Positions 26,067-34,031 of a stretch of DNA of 64,000 nt are shown piece after piece (within the stretch, counting starts at the first letter, position 1; every line of letters starts with the position of its first letter). The stretch lies in assembly GCF_000331735.1 (NCBI RefSeq), contig NC_020126.1, forward strand, positions 2,852,001 to 2,916,000, read 5' to 3'. The notes beneath the pieces were generated by a model that saw only the letters and a program-made list of their open reading frames with translations, was not told the origin of the DNA and did no database searches. The position numbers and the translations under genes are program-made. This DNA comes from Myxococcus stipitatus DSM 14675 (lineage in GTDB: Bacteria; Myxococcota; Myxococcia; Myxococcales; Myxococcaceae).

Positions 26067-26468
26067 ATGCCCATCCATCAAGAGCTTGGTTTCTACGCCA
26101 CCGGCCGCCGCAAGGAGGCCACCGCCCGCGTCTGGGTGCGTCCCGGCACCGGTCAGGTCATCATCAACGGTCGCGAGATCAACGACTACTTCGGTCGTGA
26201 GACCTCCAAGATGGTGCTCAACCAGCCCCTCGAGATTCTGGAGCAGAAGGGGAAGCTGGACGTCACCGTGAACGTTCGCGGCGGCGGTCTCTCCGGCCAG
26301 GCCGGCGCCATCCGCCACGGCATCGCCCGTGCGCTGTGCGCCTTCAACCCGGAGTTCCGTCCCGCGCTGAAGAAGGCCGGCTTCCTGACCCGCGATGCTC
26401 GCGCGGTCGAGCGCAAGAAGTACGGTCAGCCGGGCGCGCGTCGCCGGTTCCAGTTCTCCAAGCGCTAA
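26067..26468 (+). CDS. rpsI: 30S ribosomal protein S9
   Basis: 133 residues, preceded by GGGAGA. Signatures are [15 protein letters not shown] near the start, [21 protein letters not shown] in the middle and the very basic C-terminal tail ending RRRFQFSKR, which reaches the P-site tRNA. Encoded directly after rplM, as in most bacteria. Followed by a strong hairpin. Confidence 0.98.
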   Translation: MPIHQELGFYATGRRKEATARVWVRPGTGQVIINGREINDYFGRETSKMVLNQPLEILEQKGKLDVTVNVRGGGLSGQAGAIRHGIARALCAFNPEFRPALKKAGFLTRDARAVERKKYGQPGARRRFQFSKR

Positions 26469-26502
26469 CCCCTGCGGGTTGGTTGCTCAGGTTGTTCCTC
26501 CG

Positions 26503-26540
26503 CGGCGGAGGCTCTCTCACGAGGGTCTCCGCCGTGGTGT
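26503..26540 (+). terminator. Hairpin terminator after rpsI
   Basis: CGGCGGAG pairs with CTCCGCCG around an inner stem-loop, 35 bp after the rpsI stop, followed by a weak TGGTGTTT tail. Confidence 0.6.
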
Positions 26541-26607
26541 TTCCGGGGACTCACCGGAATGCGCGGGTCGCATCGCCGCGCGGGCGTCTGCTACGATTCG
26601 GAGGCCC

Positions 26608-27981
26608 ATGGAACTCAATGAGATCCTCCAGATCGCCCTTCGCGGCGGTGCTTCCGACATTCATCTGAAGGCTGGTCTGCCGCCCATGTTCCGGGTGGAT
26701 GGCTCGTTGGTGCCGTTGAAGGATGGCCGTCGCCTCCCGCCGGAGGAGGTGGCTCGCATGTCCTTCGGCATCATGAACGAGTTCCAGAAGGAGAAGTTCA
26801 AGGCGAGCAACGAGGTGGACCTGGCCTACGGAGTTCCGGGCCTGGGTCGCTTCCGTGTGAACGTCTTCCAGCAGCGCGGCACGGTGGGCGCGGTGCTGCG
26901 TGTCATCCCGTTCAAGGTGATGACCATCCAGGACCTGCTGCTGCCGCAGATTCTCGCGAAGATTTGCGGAGAGGAGCGCGGGCTCATCCTGGTGACGGGG
27001 ACGACGGGCTCGGGCAAGTCCACGACGTTGGCGGCGATGATCGACTACATCAACTCCAACGAGACCAGCCACATCATGACGATCGAGGACCCCATCGAGT
27101 TCCTCATTCGCGACAAGCGCTCCATCGTGAACCAGCGCGAAGTCGGTGTGGACACGATGAGCTTCGCGCAGGCGCTGAAGAGCGCGTTGCGGCAGGACCC
27201 GGACGTCATCCTCGTGGGCGAAATGAGAGATCACGAGACCATCGAAACGGCGCTGCACGCCGCGGAGACGGGCCACCTCGTGATGTCCACGTTGCACACG
27301 TTGGACGCGACGGAGACGGTGAACCGCATCGTGTCCGCCTTCCCTCCGCACCAGCAGAAGCAGGTGCGCATCCAGTTGGCGAGCGTGCTCAAGGGCGTGG
27401 TGAGTCAGCGCCTGGTGCCGCGCGCGGATGGAAAGGGCCGCGTGGCCGCGGTGGAGGTGCTGCGGGTCACGGCCCGCGTGCGCGAGCTCATCGAGGACAA
27501 GGACCGCACGAAGGAGATCCACGACGCCATCGCGCAGGGCACCGACTCGTACGGGATGCAGACCTTCGACCAGTCGCTGATGAGTCTGGTGCGGCAGGGG
27601 TTGGTGACGTACGAGGAGGCCCATCGTCAGGCGTCGAACCCGGACGACTTCGCGCTGCGCTTCTCCGGCATCAGTGGGACGTCGGACTCGAAGTGGGACA
27701 ACTTCGACGCGAAGCCCGGCGAGGCCCGTCCGATTCCGGGCTCGGCCGCGTTCGCGCAGAAGGGAGCGCCCGTGGGAGCGGCGCCTCCGCCCGCGCCCCC
27801 CGCGCCCGCGCCTCAGGCCGCGCGTCCTCCGGGGGCACCAGCCCCGGCCGCCGCACGCCCGTCGACCCCGGCTCCGCCCACGCGGCCTGCGACGCCCGCT
27901 CCCGCCGCACGTCCGGCGCCTGCCCCCGCGCCTGCTCCAGCGGCGGGTGGGGATGACGACTTCCAGATCGAACGCTTCTGA
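26608..27981 (+). CDS. pilT: PilT-family type IV pilus retraction ATPase paralogue with Pro/Ala-rich tail
   Basis: 457 residues; the ATG at 26608 has GGAGG upstream, and the longer in-frame extension overlaps rpsI. Residues 1-370 are a complete PilT: SDIHLKAGLPP N-domain, Walker A GTTGSGKST at about 131, the Asp box and MTIEDPIEF, Walker B with SALRQDPDVILVGEMRD, and the His box GHLVMSTLHTLDATE. It powers retraction of type IV pili at the inner membrane. Residues 372-457 are an extra Pro/Ala tail, probably disordered, ending in an acidic DDDFQIERF. Myxobacteria carry several PilT paralogues, so this need not be the main twitching motor. Confidence 0.93.
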   Translation: MELNEILQIALRGGASDIHLKAGLPPMFRVDGSLVPLKDGRRLPPEEVARMSFGIMNEFQKEKFKASNEVDLAYGVPGLGRFRVNVFQQRGTVGAVLRVIPFKVMTIQDLLLPQILAKICGEERGLILVTGTTGSGKSTTLAAMIDYINSNETSHIMTIEDPIEFLIRDKRSIVNQREVGVDTMSFAQALKSALRQDPDVILVGEMRDHETIETALHAAETGHLVMSTLHTLDATETVNRIVSAFPPHQQKQVRIQLASVLKGVVSQRLVPRADGKGRVAAVEVLRVTARVRELIEDKDRTKEIHDAIAQGTDSYGMQTFDQSLMSLVRQGLVTYEEAHRQASNPDDFALRFSGISGTSDSKWDNFDAKPGEARPIPGSAAFAQKGAPVGAAPPPAPPAPAPQAARPPGAPAPAAARPSTPAPPTRPATPAPAARPAPAPAPAPAAGGDDDFQIERF

Positions 27982-27993
27982 GCGTCCGACGAC

Positions 27994-28025
27994 GCGTGGG
28001 TCTCATGAGGACCGTGAGCCCACGC
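27994..28025 (+). terminator. Hairpin after the pilT gene
   Basis: GCGTGGG plus CTCA pairs with GTGAG plus CCCACGC (one bulged T), 12 bp after the stop. No T-run follows, so efficiency is uncertain. Confidence 0.45.
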
Positions 28026-28044
28026 GCGGGCAGTGGGGCACTAA

Positions 28045-28273
28045 GGCCGCGCTGGCTTGAGGCCCTTCGACGCACCGGGTGAGCGGCAATGCGTGCACCC
28101 TCGAGGGGGCCGGCCCGCGAAGCAGGCCGAACTGGCTTGAAGCCCTTCGCCGAATCCGATGAATCGGTGATGGGGGCACCTTCGAGGGCCCGGCCCGCGA
28201 AGCAGGCCGAACTGGCTTGAAGCCCTTCGCCGCACATGGGAGGTGCACCTTCGGAGGCCCGGCCCGCGAAGCA
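28045..28273. repeat. Three-unit intergenic direct repeat (about 80 bp)
   Basis: Units at 28045-28124, 28125-28204 and 28205-28273 share a conserved core of about 54 bp that runs across unit borders (ending GGCTTGAAGCCCTTCGCCG, starting CCTTCGAGGGCCCGG). Variable inserts of roughly 13-26 bp separate the cores. The core contains short palindromes such as GGCTTGAAGCC and TTCG/CGAA pairs. It lies between the pilT terminator and the end of the gene at 28388 and looks like a dispersed structured repeat rather than coding DNA. Confidence 0.8.
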
Positions 28274-28387
28274 GCCCGCCCCGGCTCCTGGCCCCGTGCC
28301 GCATACAACCAAGGGCGCTGGGCGCACTTCCGAGAGCGCCTCCCAAGCGAAGCCCGGGGCCCTCGCCCCGCGGGCCTTTCCTCGGCG

Positions 28388-29125
28388 CTACGCGTCTTCC
28401 TCGCCCAGCATGGCGCGCAGGCGGGACAGGCGCAGCGGTCCCATCAGCCCCTCTCGCGCCAGGGCCTGGAGCAGGTGCGCGGTGGCGTGCACCTTGGCCT
28501 CCTGCTCCTCCTCCGGCTTGTCGGCGACCTCCGCGTCCAGCAGCGCCTCGATGTGCTCGGGGTTGATGGGCGCGGGGCCCTCCGCCCACGCGATGTCGAA
28601 CAGGGCCCGCGCCATGGTCTCGCGCACCTTGCGCTCCGCGTCGTCCGCCGCGCCCTTCACGAAGCCGAGGAAGAGCGCATCCACCGCCTCCTTCGTGAGC
28701 GCCGCCAGCGCGGGCACCTCACCCAGCGACTCCATCACGTATTCGCGGTCGAACGTGTCGACGTCCTGCTCATAGCCGAACGCCTCCTCCAGGAGGATGG
28801 AGGCGATGAACGCGTCCGTCTCCTCCTCGCTCGCGCCTTCCTCGGCAAGCGCCTCGCGGGCCTTGCGCGCGCGCTCGCTCAGCTCCGCGTCCTCCTGCAT
28901 CGCGCGCACGGACGCATGCGCCGCCAGCAGCACGACGGCGGCCTGGGCGTCGGAGGACAGCGCGCGGCCCCCCACGTCCATCAGGATGGAGGCCTGGCGC
29001 GGATGGGCCTTGGCCGCCTCGGCGAAGGCCATCTCCTCGGGGGTGAGCGAGCCGCCCGCCTGTTGCTTGCGGAGCGTCTCCTTCGCGACATCGGCTGCAA
29101 GGAAGCGGGCGAGGACTGGATGCAT
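28388..29125 (-). CDS. Hypothetical all-helical acidic protein
   Basis: 245 residues from the ATG at 29125 (MHPVLARFLAADVAKETL); upstream in-frame codons run antisense to recX. Composition is rich in Ala, Glu and Leu with no signal peptide or membrane segment. Helical stretches include EEMAFAEAAKAHPRQASILMDVG and KEAVDALFLGFVKGAADDAERKVRETMARALFDIAW. No family recognised. It is divergent from recX with a 34-bp gap, so the two promoters overlap. Confidence 0.7.
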   Translation of the reverse strand: MHPVLARFLAADVAKETLRKQQAGGSLTPEEMAFAEAAKAHPRQASILMDVGGRALSSDAQAAVVLLAAHASVRAMQEDAELSERARKAREALAEEGASEEETDAFIASILLEEAFGYEQDVDTFDREYVMESLGEVPALAALTKEAVDALFLGFVKGAADDAERKVRETMARALFDIAWAEGPAPINPEHIEALLDAEVADKPEEEQEAKVHATAHLLQALAREGLMGPLRLSRLRAMLGEEDA

Positions 29126-29159
29126 GCGGGGCCTGTTACCACATGCTAGGTATCCCGCC

Positions 29160-29663
29160 ATGCTCTCGGAGGATGAGGGGCCAGAGGCCGTCCAGCGCGC
29201 CACGGATGCCGGGCTCAAGCTGCTGGCCGCCCGTGCCCGCACCCGCCAGGAACTCCTGGAGGCCCTGGCGAAGAAGGGCTTCGTCCCCACCGTCCGAGAA
29301 CAGGCCCTGGCCCGGCTCGAAGGCTGGGGCTATCTCGACGATGCCCGCTTCGGCCACGAGCGCGCCTCCGCCTTGCTGAGGGGAGGCAAGGGCCCCAGCG
29401 CCGTCCTCCAGCGACTGGAGGCCCACGGCCTGTCCGAAGACGAAGCCCGGTCTGCCCTCGAGTCCGCCAGCGGGGCGGTGGAGTTCGACGCCCTGGCCGC
29501 CGCGCGAGGGGTGCTGGAGAAGCGGGGGCTGTCGGCTCGGCCCCTCGACGGGAAGTCGTGGGCCCGGGCCGCGAGGCTCCTGTCGGGCCGCGGATTCTCC
29601 GAGGACGTCATCCATCAGCTGCTGGGTGAAGCTTCGCTGGACCCCTCGGGGCCGGACGAATAG
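29160..29663 (+). CDS. recX: Regulatory protein RecX
   Basis: 167 residues from the ATG at 29160. Three-helix RecX repeats are visible: GLKLLAARARTRQELLEALAKKGF, then LEGWGYLDDARFGHERASALL, then RLEAHGLSEDEARSALE, and a last repeat ending GRGFSEDVIHQLLGE. RecX caps RecA filaments and limits recombinase activity. recA itself is not in the window. bamD follows 10 bp later. Confidence 0.9.
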   Translation: MLSEDEGPEAVQRATDAGLKLLAARARTRQELLEALAKKGFVPTVREQALARLEGWGYLDDARFGHERASALLRGGKGPSAVLQRLEAHGLSEDEARSALESASGAVEFDALAAARGVLEKRGLSARPLDGKSWARAARLLSGRGFSEDVIHQLLGEASLDPSGPDE

Positions 29664-29673
29664 CGTGGCGCCG

Positions 29674-30450
29674 ATGCGTTCCGCCGTCGCCTTCCTGACC
29701 ACCCTCCTGTTGCTCACCTCGGGCTGTGCCGCCCTGTCCGGCTCACAAGGGGGCGAGCCCGACTACGCCCTCACCGCCGAGGAGAACCTCGTCCTGGGCA
29801 GCCAGGCCCTGGAGAACAAGGACTTCCTCAAGGCCCAGAAGTACTTCGAGTACGTCCGCGCGAAGTTCCCCTACCAGGAGGCCGCGCGCGAGGCGGAGCT
29901 GAAGCTGGCCGACGTGGACTTCGCCCGCGAGGCCTTCCCCGAGGCCCGGGACCAGTACCAGTCCTTCATCAAGCTCCACCCCACGCACCCCAAGGTGGAC
30001 TACGCCGCGTACCGCTCCGCGCTCACCCACGTGGAGGACTACCCGTCGGAGTTCTTCGCGCTGCCTCCCTCTGAGGAGAAGGACCAGGTGGAGATCCGCT
30101 CCGCCCTGTCCACGATGGAGGAGTTCCTCCGCGAGTACCCGGAGTCGCAGTACGTCCCGGAGGCCAAGCAGCACGCCGCCGACGCGCGCCGCCGCCTCGC
30201 CGAGCACGAGCTCTACGTGGCCCGCTTCTACCAGAAGCGCGGGCGCTGGAAGGCCGTGGCCCAGCGACTGGAGGCCGTCCTCTCGAAGTACCCGGGCACG
30301 AGCTACGAGGAAGAAGTCCTCTTCGACCTTCACGACGCCTACGTGAAGCTCAATGACCAGAAGCGCGCGCAGGACACCCTGCGCCAGGTGCTGCGCCGCC
30401 TGCCGGGGACTCCCGCGGCGGAGAAGGCCCAGCGCATGCTGGGCACGTGA
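29674..30450 (+). CDS. bamD: Outer membrane assembly lipoprotein BamD
   Basis: 258 residues from the ATG at 29674. The lipoprotein signal ends at LLLLTSGC (Cys about residue 15). Five TPR repeats follow: LGSQALENKDFLKAQKYFEYVRAKFP, ADVDFAREAFPEARDQYQSFIKLHP, a central linker, ARFYQKRGRWKAVAQRLEAVLSKYP, and DAYVKLNDQKRAQDTLRQVLRRLP. BamD is the essential scaffold lipoprotein of the BAM complex that inserts outer-membrane barrels. Its stop overlaps the next GTG start by 4 bp. Confidence 0.9.
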   Translation: MRSAVAFLTTLLLLTSGCAALSGSQGGEPDYALTAEENLVLGSQALENKDFLKAQKYFEYVRAKFPYQEAAREAELKLADVDFAREAFPEARDQYQSFIKLHPTHPKVDYAAYRSALTHVEDYPSEFFALPPSEEKDQVEIRSALSTMEEFLREYPESQYVPEAKQHAADARRRLAEHELYVARFYQKRGRWKAVAQRLEAVLSKYPGTSYEEEVLFDLHDAYVKLNDQKRAQDTLRQVLRRLPGTPAAEKAQRMLGT

Positions 30451-31151
30451 GGACGACGGAGGAGTGGAGCCGCCTGGGCGGGCTGGTCATCGCCGGCCTG
30501 GCGGTGCTCGCCGCCTGTGCGTTGCTCGTCCCCAGGCTCCTCGGCTTCGCCACGGGGCCCGAGGTCGAGGTCATCACCGCGCTCAAGCGGACCGAGTCCT
30601 ACGGGCTTTCCCTGAGCATCCCCGGCGTGTCCGTGCCGCTGACCGCCCAGGAGCACCACTTCGCGCGCATCACCGTGACGGTGGAGCCCGGCGGGAAGCG
30701 GGCCGTGGCCCACTCGACGCTCGACTTCACCGGAGCGCTGGGCGCCACCCAGGTGGGGACCGCGGGCGTGGAGCGCTCGCCCTACGTCTCCAAGAGCGGG
30801 GAGTGGGTGCCGGAGCGCACCGAGTCCCCCCGGCTGGTGGCGGTGGTCCGGGCGCTGGAGGCTCGGCGCCGAGCGCTCGAGTCCGCCGACGCGGAGGCCC
30901 TGGCTCACCTGGTGCCGCCTGGAAATCCGGGAGTGGCGGGACCCGAGTGGGAAGAACTGAAGATGATGCGAGACCGCGTCTATCGCGCGGAGGCGTGGTA
31001 CATCCGGTTGGAGCGGGAGGAAGCGCAGGTCACGGAGCACTGGCGGCTCCAGGGCTCCCTCCCGTCGAGGCCGGTGGACACCCGGGGCCAGCGGTCGCTG
31101 TCGCTCACGCTTCACGGTGATGAATTCTTGTTTTCGCCCGGCCTCATGTAG
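30447..31151 (+). CDS. Membrane-anchored hypothetical protein coupled to bamD
   Basis: 234 residues from a GTG that overlaps the bamD stop (GTGA). One transmembrane segment (LGGLVIAGLAVLAACALLVPRLLGF, residues about 10-34) anchors an otherwise soluble, presumably periplasmic domain containing a beta-rich part (VEVITALKRTESYGLSLSIPG, HHFARITVTVEPGGKR) and a helical part (RLVAVVRALEARRRALES). No domain recognised. Coupling to bamD hints at an envelope role. Confidence 0.75.
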   Translation: MRTTEEWSRLGGLVIAGLAVLAACALLVPRLLGFATGPEVEVITALKRTESYGLSLSIPGVSVPLTAQEHHFARITVTVEPGGKRAVAHSTLDFTGALGATQVGTAGVERSPYVSKSGEWVPERTESPRLVAVVRALEARRRALESADAEALAHLVPPGNPGVAGPEWEELKMMRDRVYRAEAWYIRLEREEAQVTEHWRLQGSLPSRPVDTRGQRSLSLTLHGDEFLFSPGLM

Positions 31152-31193
31152 GCTACCCCGCGTCGGAGGCAGGGCCCGAGGACGGGCCGAGTC

Positions 31194-31916
31194 ATGGAAG
31201 AGCCCCTCAAGCAGCTACTGACCCTCGGGCGCGGCTACTTCGAGAAGAAGCAGTACGCCCAGGCCGAGCAGTACCTCGCGAAGATCGTCGAGCAGAATCC
31301 GACGTTCGCGGACGTGTTCAACATGCTCGGCATCATCTACCACGACCAGGGCCAGTTCGCCCGGGCGCAGCGGGCGTTCGAGTCCGCGTTGAACCTGAAT
31401 CCGGCGTACACCGAAGCGGCGCTGAACCTGGCGGTCATCTACAACGACATGGGGAAGTACGCCGAGGCGAAGGAGGTCTACCAGGCCGCCCTCTCCCGGC
31501 AGAAGACGGGCCCAGGTGAACTGGACCCCTATGTCGAGAAGAAGATCGCCAACATGTACGGCGAGATTGGCGACGTCTACGCCTCCAGCGGTGCCTGGCA
31601 GAAGGCCATCGAGGAGTACCGGCGCGCGCTGGGCCTGTGTCCGCAGTTCGTGGACATCCGGCTCAAGCTGGGCAACGCCCTGCGCGACGCGGGCGACAAC
31701 GCGGCGGCCATCACCGAGTACGAACAGGTCATCGCGCAGAACCCGTCTTTCATCCCAGGCCGTATCCAGTACGGCGTGGCGCTGTACTCCGCGGGACGCA
31801 GGGTGGAGGCGGTGCAGGTGTGGGAAGACGTGCTGGCGCGCAGCCCTGACAACAAGAGCGCTCAGATGTATCTCAACCTGGTGAAGGACCCCGGCAAGGT
31901 GGAGCAGGCGGGTTGA
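31194..31916 (+). CDS. Tetratricopeptide repeat protein
   Basis: 240 residues made almost entirely of TPRs: LGRGYFEKKQYAQAEQYLAKIV, LGIIYHDQGQFARAQRAFESAL, LAVIYNDMGKYAEAKEVYQAAL, GDVYASSGAWQKAIEEYRRALG, LGNALRDAGDNAAAITEYEQVI and YGVALYSAGRRVEAVQVWEDVL. No signal peptide, so a cytoplasmic protein-interaction scaffold. Its stop overlaps the ATG of the FHA protein (TGATG), so the two products are probably made together and may interact. Confidence 0.85.
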   Translation: MEEPLKQLLTLGRGYFEKKQYAQAEQYLAKIVEQNPTFADVFNMLGIIYHDQGQFARAQRAFESALNLNPAYTEAALNLAVIYNDMGKYAEAKEVYQAALSRQKTGPGELDPYVEKKIANMYGEIGDVYASSGAWQKAIEEYRRALGLCPQFVDIRLKLGNALRDAGDNAAAITEYEQVIAQNPSFIPGRIQYGVALYSAGRRVEAVQVWEDVLARSPDNKSAQMYLNLVKDPGKVEQAG

Positions 31917-32857
31917 TGACCATGGATATCTCGAAGAGCTATGCCCTGAAGTTCATCTCCGGGAAGTACCAGGGGGGCGAGTTCCCCCTGAAGGCGGAGA
32001 AGCACATCGTCATTGGCCGTTCCAGTGAGCTGGACATGGTGCTCGTGGAGGACATGGTCTCGCGCAAGCACGCGAAGATCAGCTTCTCCGACGGGAAGAT
32101 CACCATCGAGGACATGGGCTCCACGAACGGCACCTTCGTCAACGGCGAGAAGGTGAAGCAGGCGCGCCTGAAGGAAGGCGACCGCATCCTCATCGGCACC
32201 TCCATCCTGAAGCTGGTGCACCAGGGTGCTGAAGGCGCCAACGTGGATGAGAGCGTGGCCAAGCAGAAGCTGGAGGAGGCCGCCGCCGCCCAGGCCGCGC
32301 GGACCACCACCAAGGGCAGCTCCATGACGGGGAAGATCGAGGAGATTCCCCTCCCGGACCTGCTCCAGCTCTTCCACACCTCCAAGAAGAACGGCGTGCT
32401 GGTGGTCACCAGCGCTCAAGAGGGGAAGATCTACCTGCGCCAGGGCCGTGTGTACTACGCGGTCATCAACGAGAACCACAACCTGGGTCCGCAGAAGAGC
32501 TTCAACCGCATCATCACCTGGGAGTCGGGTGACTTCGAGCTGCGTCCAGCCGACAGCCAGGAGTTCATGGTGGAGCTGGACTCGTCGACGGAGGCGCTGC
32601 TGATGGACGCGCTCCGGCAGCTCGACGAGTTCAAGCGCCTGCAGCCCAGCCTCCCGCCGCCCGAGGCCGCGCTCCAGCTGTCCGTTCCGCTGGCGCCTTC
32701 GCTCAAGGAGCTGACGCCGGAGCTGCTGGACGTGCTCCAGCTGGTCATCAACCAGGGCAGCCTGGCGGGGGTGTTGGACCGCGCGGACGCGGACGACATC
32801 GTCACCGCCGAGGGCCTGGTGCAGCTGCTCAAGCGCGAGTACGTGCGCATCGCCTGA
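31916..32857 (+). CDS. FHA plus DUF4388 (PATAN-type) protein
   Basis: 313 residues; ATG at 31916 overlaps the TPR stop by one base, an ATG two codons later is also possible. Residues 8-100 are an FHA phosphothreonine-binding domain: IGRSSELDMVLVEDMVSRKHAKI, then GSTNGTFVNG. After an Ala/Gln-rich linker, residues about 138-235 are DUF4388 (MTGKIEEIPLPDLLQLFHTSKKNGVLVV), a domain common in myxobacterial signalling and motility proteins. The last 60 residues are helical. It likely reads kinase phosphorylation through the FHA domain and relays to partners such as the coupled TPR protein. Confidence 0.85.
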   Translation: MTMDISKSYALKFISGKYQGGEFPLKAEKHIVIGRSSELDMVLVEDMVSRKHAKISFSDGKITIEDMGSTNGTFVNGEKVKQARLKEGDRILIGTSILKLVHQGAEGANVDESVAKQKLEEAAAAQAARTTTKGSSMTGKIEEIPLPDLLQLFHTSKKNGVLVVTSAQEGKIYLRQGRVYYAVINENHNLGPQKSFNRIITWESGDFELRPADSQEFMVELDSSTEALLMDALRQLDEFKRLQPSLPPPEAALQLSVPLAPSLKELTPELLDVLQLVINQGSLAGVLDRADADDIVTAEGLVQLLKREYVRIA

Positions 32858-32912
32858 GTCGGACACATGGCCTGCCCCATTCCGGGCGGGCCCGGAAGAA
32901 GGGGAACACGCC

Positions 32913-33971
32913 GTGGCGGACGCGAAGTCGGTGAAGCGACTGCGCCTCACCGAGCTGAGTCACTGCGCGGGTTGCGCGGCGAAGCTTCGGGCAGGGGACC
33001 TGCAGAAGATCCTGGGGGGACTGAAGTCCTCCCGAGGCCCTCAGGCCCTGGTGGGCTTCAACACGAATGACGACGCGGCGGTCTACCGTCTCACGCCCGG
33101 CCTGGCCGTGGTGGAGACGGTGGACTTCTTCCCGCCCGTGGTGGACGACCCGTTCCAGTTCGGCGCCATCGCCGCGGCGAACGCGCTGTCGGACATCTAC
33201 GCGATGGGGGCCAAGCCGCTGTTCGCGCTCAACCTGGTGGGCTTCCCGGACAGCCTGCCCATGTCCGTGCTGTCGAAGATTCTCGCTGGCGGCCAGTCGA
33301 AGGTGGACGAGGCGGGCATCTCCATCCTCGGGGGCCACAGCATCCGAGACCCCGAGCCCAAGTACGGCCTGGCCGTCACGGGCGTGGTGGACCCGAAGAA
33401 GGTGCTCACCAACGCGGGGGCGAAGCCCGGGGACGTGCTGCTCCTGACGAAGCCCCTGGGCACGGGCATCGCGACCACGGCCATCAAGCGGGGCGTGGCG
33501 TCGAAGCAGCTCTCGAAGCGGGTCATCGCGTTGATGTCCACGCTCAACCGCGCCTCGGGCGAGGTCTTCGCGTCCGGCAAGTTCAAGGTGAACGCGCTGA
33601 CGGACGTGACGGGTTACGGCCTGTTGGGCCACCTGCTGGAGATGATGACGGGCGCGAAGACGCGGGCCGCGGTGGACCTGGAGCGCATCCCGCTCATCGC
33701 GGACGTGCCCGGGCTGGCCGAGGCGGGCGTGGTGCCGGGTGGGACGAAGTCGAACCTGGAGCACGTGAAGAAGAAGGTCCGCTTCCCGAAGGGGCTTCCC
33801 GAGGCGATTCAGTGGGTGCTCGCGGACGCGCAGACCAACGGAGGCCTCCTGGCCAGCGTGCCCGCACGGGACGCGCTCAAGGCGCTCAAGGCCCTGGAGA
33901 AGGTGGGCGTGGACGCCGCGCTCATCGGTGAAGTCCAGGCGGGCCGGCCCGGCATCGACATCATCGGCTGA
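32913..33971 (+). CDS. selD: Selenide, water dikinase SelD
   Basis: 352 residues from a GTG preceded by AAGGGGA. The flexible active-site loop near residue 18 reads HCAGCAAK. Cys21 and Lys24 align with catalytic Cys17 and Lys20 of the E. coli enzyme, where the loop is GAGCGCK; an additional Cys18 replaces a Gly. The PurM-like ATP-binding folds follow (DDAAVYRL, ANALSDIYAMGAKP, GGHSIRDPEPKYGLAVTG, TDVTGYGLLGH). It makes selenophosphate for selenocysteine or selenouridine synthesis. No selA, selB or tRNA-Sec lies in the window. Confidence 0.92.
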   Translation: MADAKSVKRLRLTELSHCAGCAAKLRAGDLQKILGGLKSSRGPQALVGFNTNDDAAVYRLTPGLAVVETVDFFPPVVDDPFQFGAIAAANALSDIYAMGAKPLFALNLVGFPDSLPMSVLSKILAGGQSKVDEAGISILGGHSIRDPEPKYGLAVTGVVDPKKVLTNAGAKPGDVLLLTKPLGTGIATTAIKRGVASKQLSKRVIALMSTLNRASGEVFASGKFKVNALTDVTGYGLLGHLLEMMTGAKTRAAVDLERIPLIADVPGLAEAGVVPGGTKSNLEHVKKKVRFPKGLPEAIQWVLADAQTNGGLLASVPARDALKALKALEKVGVDAALIGEVQAGRPGIDIIG

Positions 33972-34031
33972 GGGCAGGACGGGCGGGGATTTCGCGCGCG
34001 GGGTGGGGCTCCGCTACCATTCCGCCCCGGC

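Noticed and set aside
28045..28273. CRISPR-like array
   Set aside because: Cores of about 54 bp are too long, and inserts of about 13-26 bp are unequal; only three units and no cas genes. Treated as a structured intergenic repeat.
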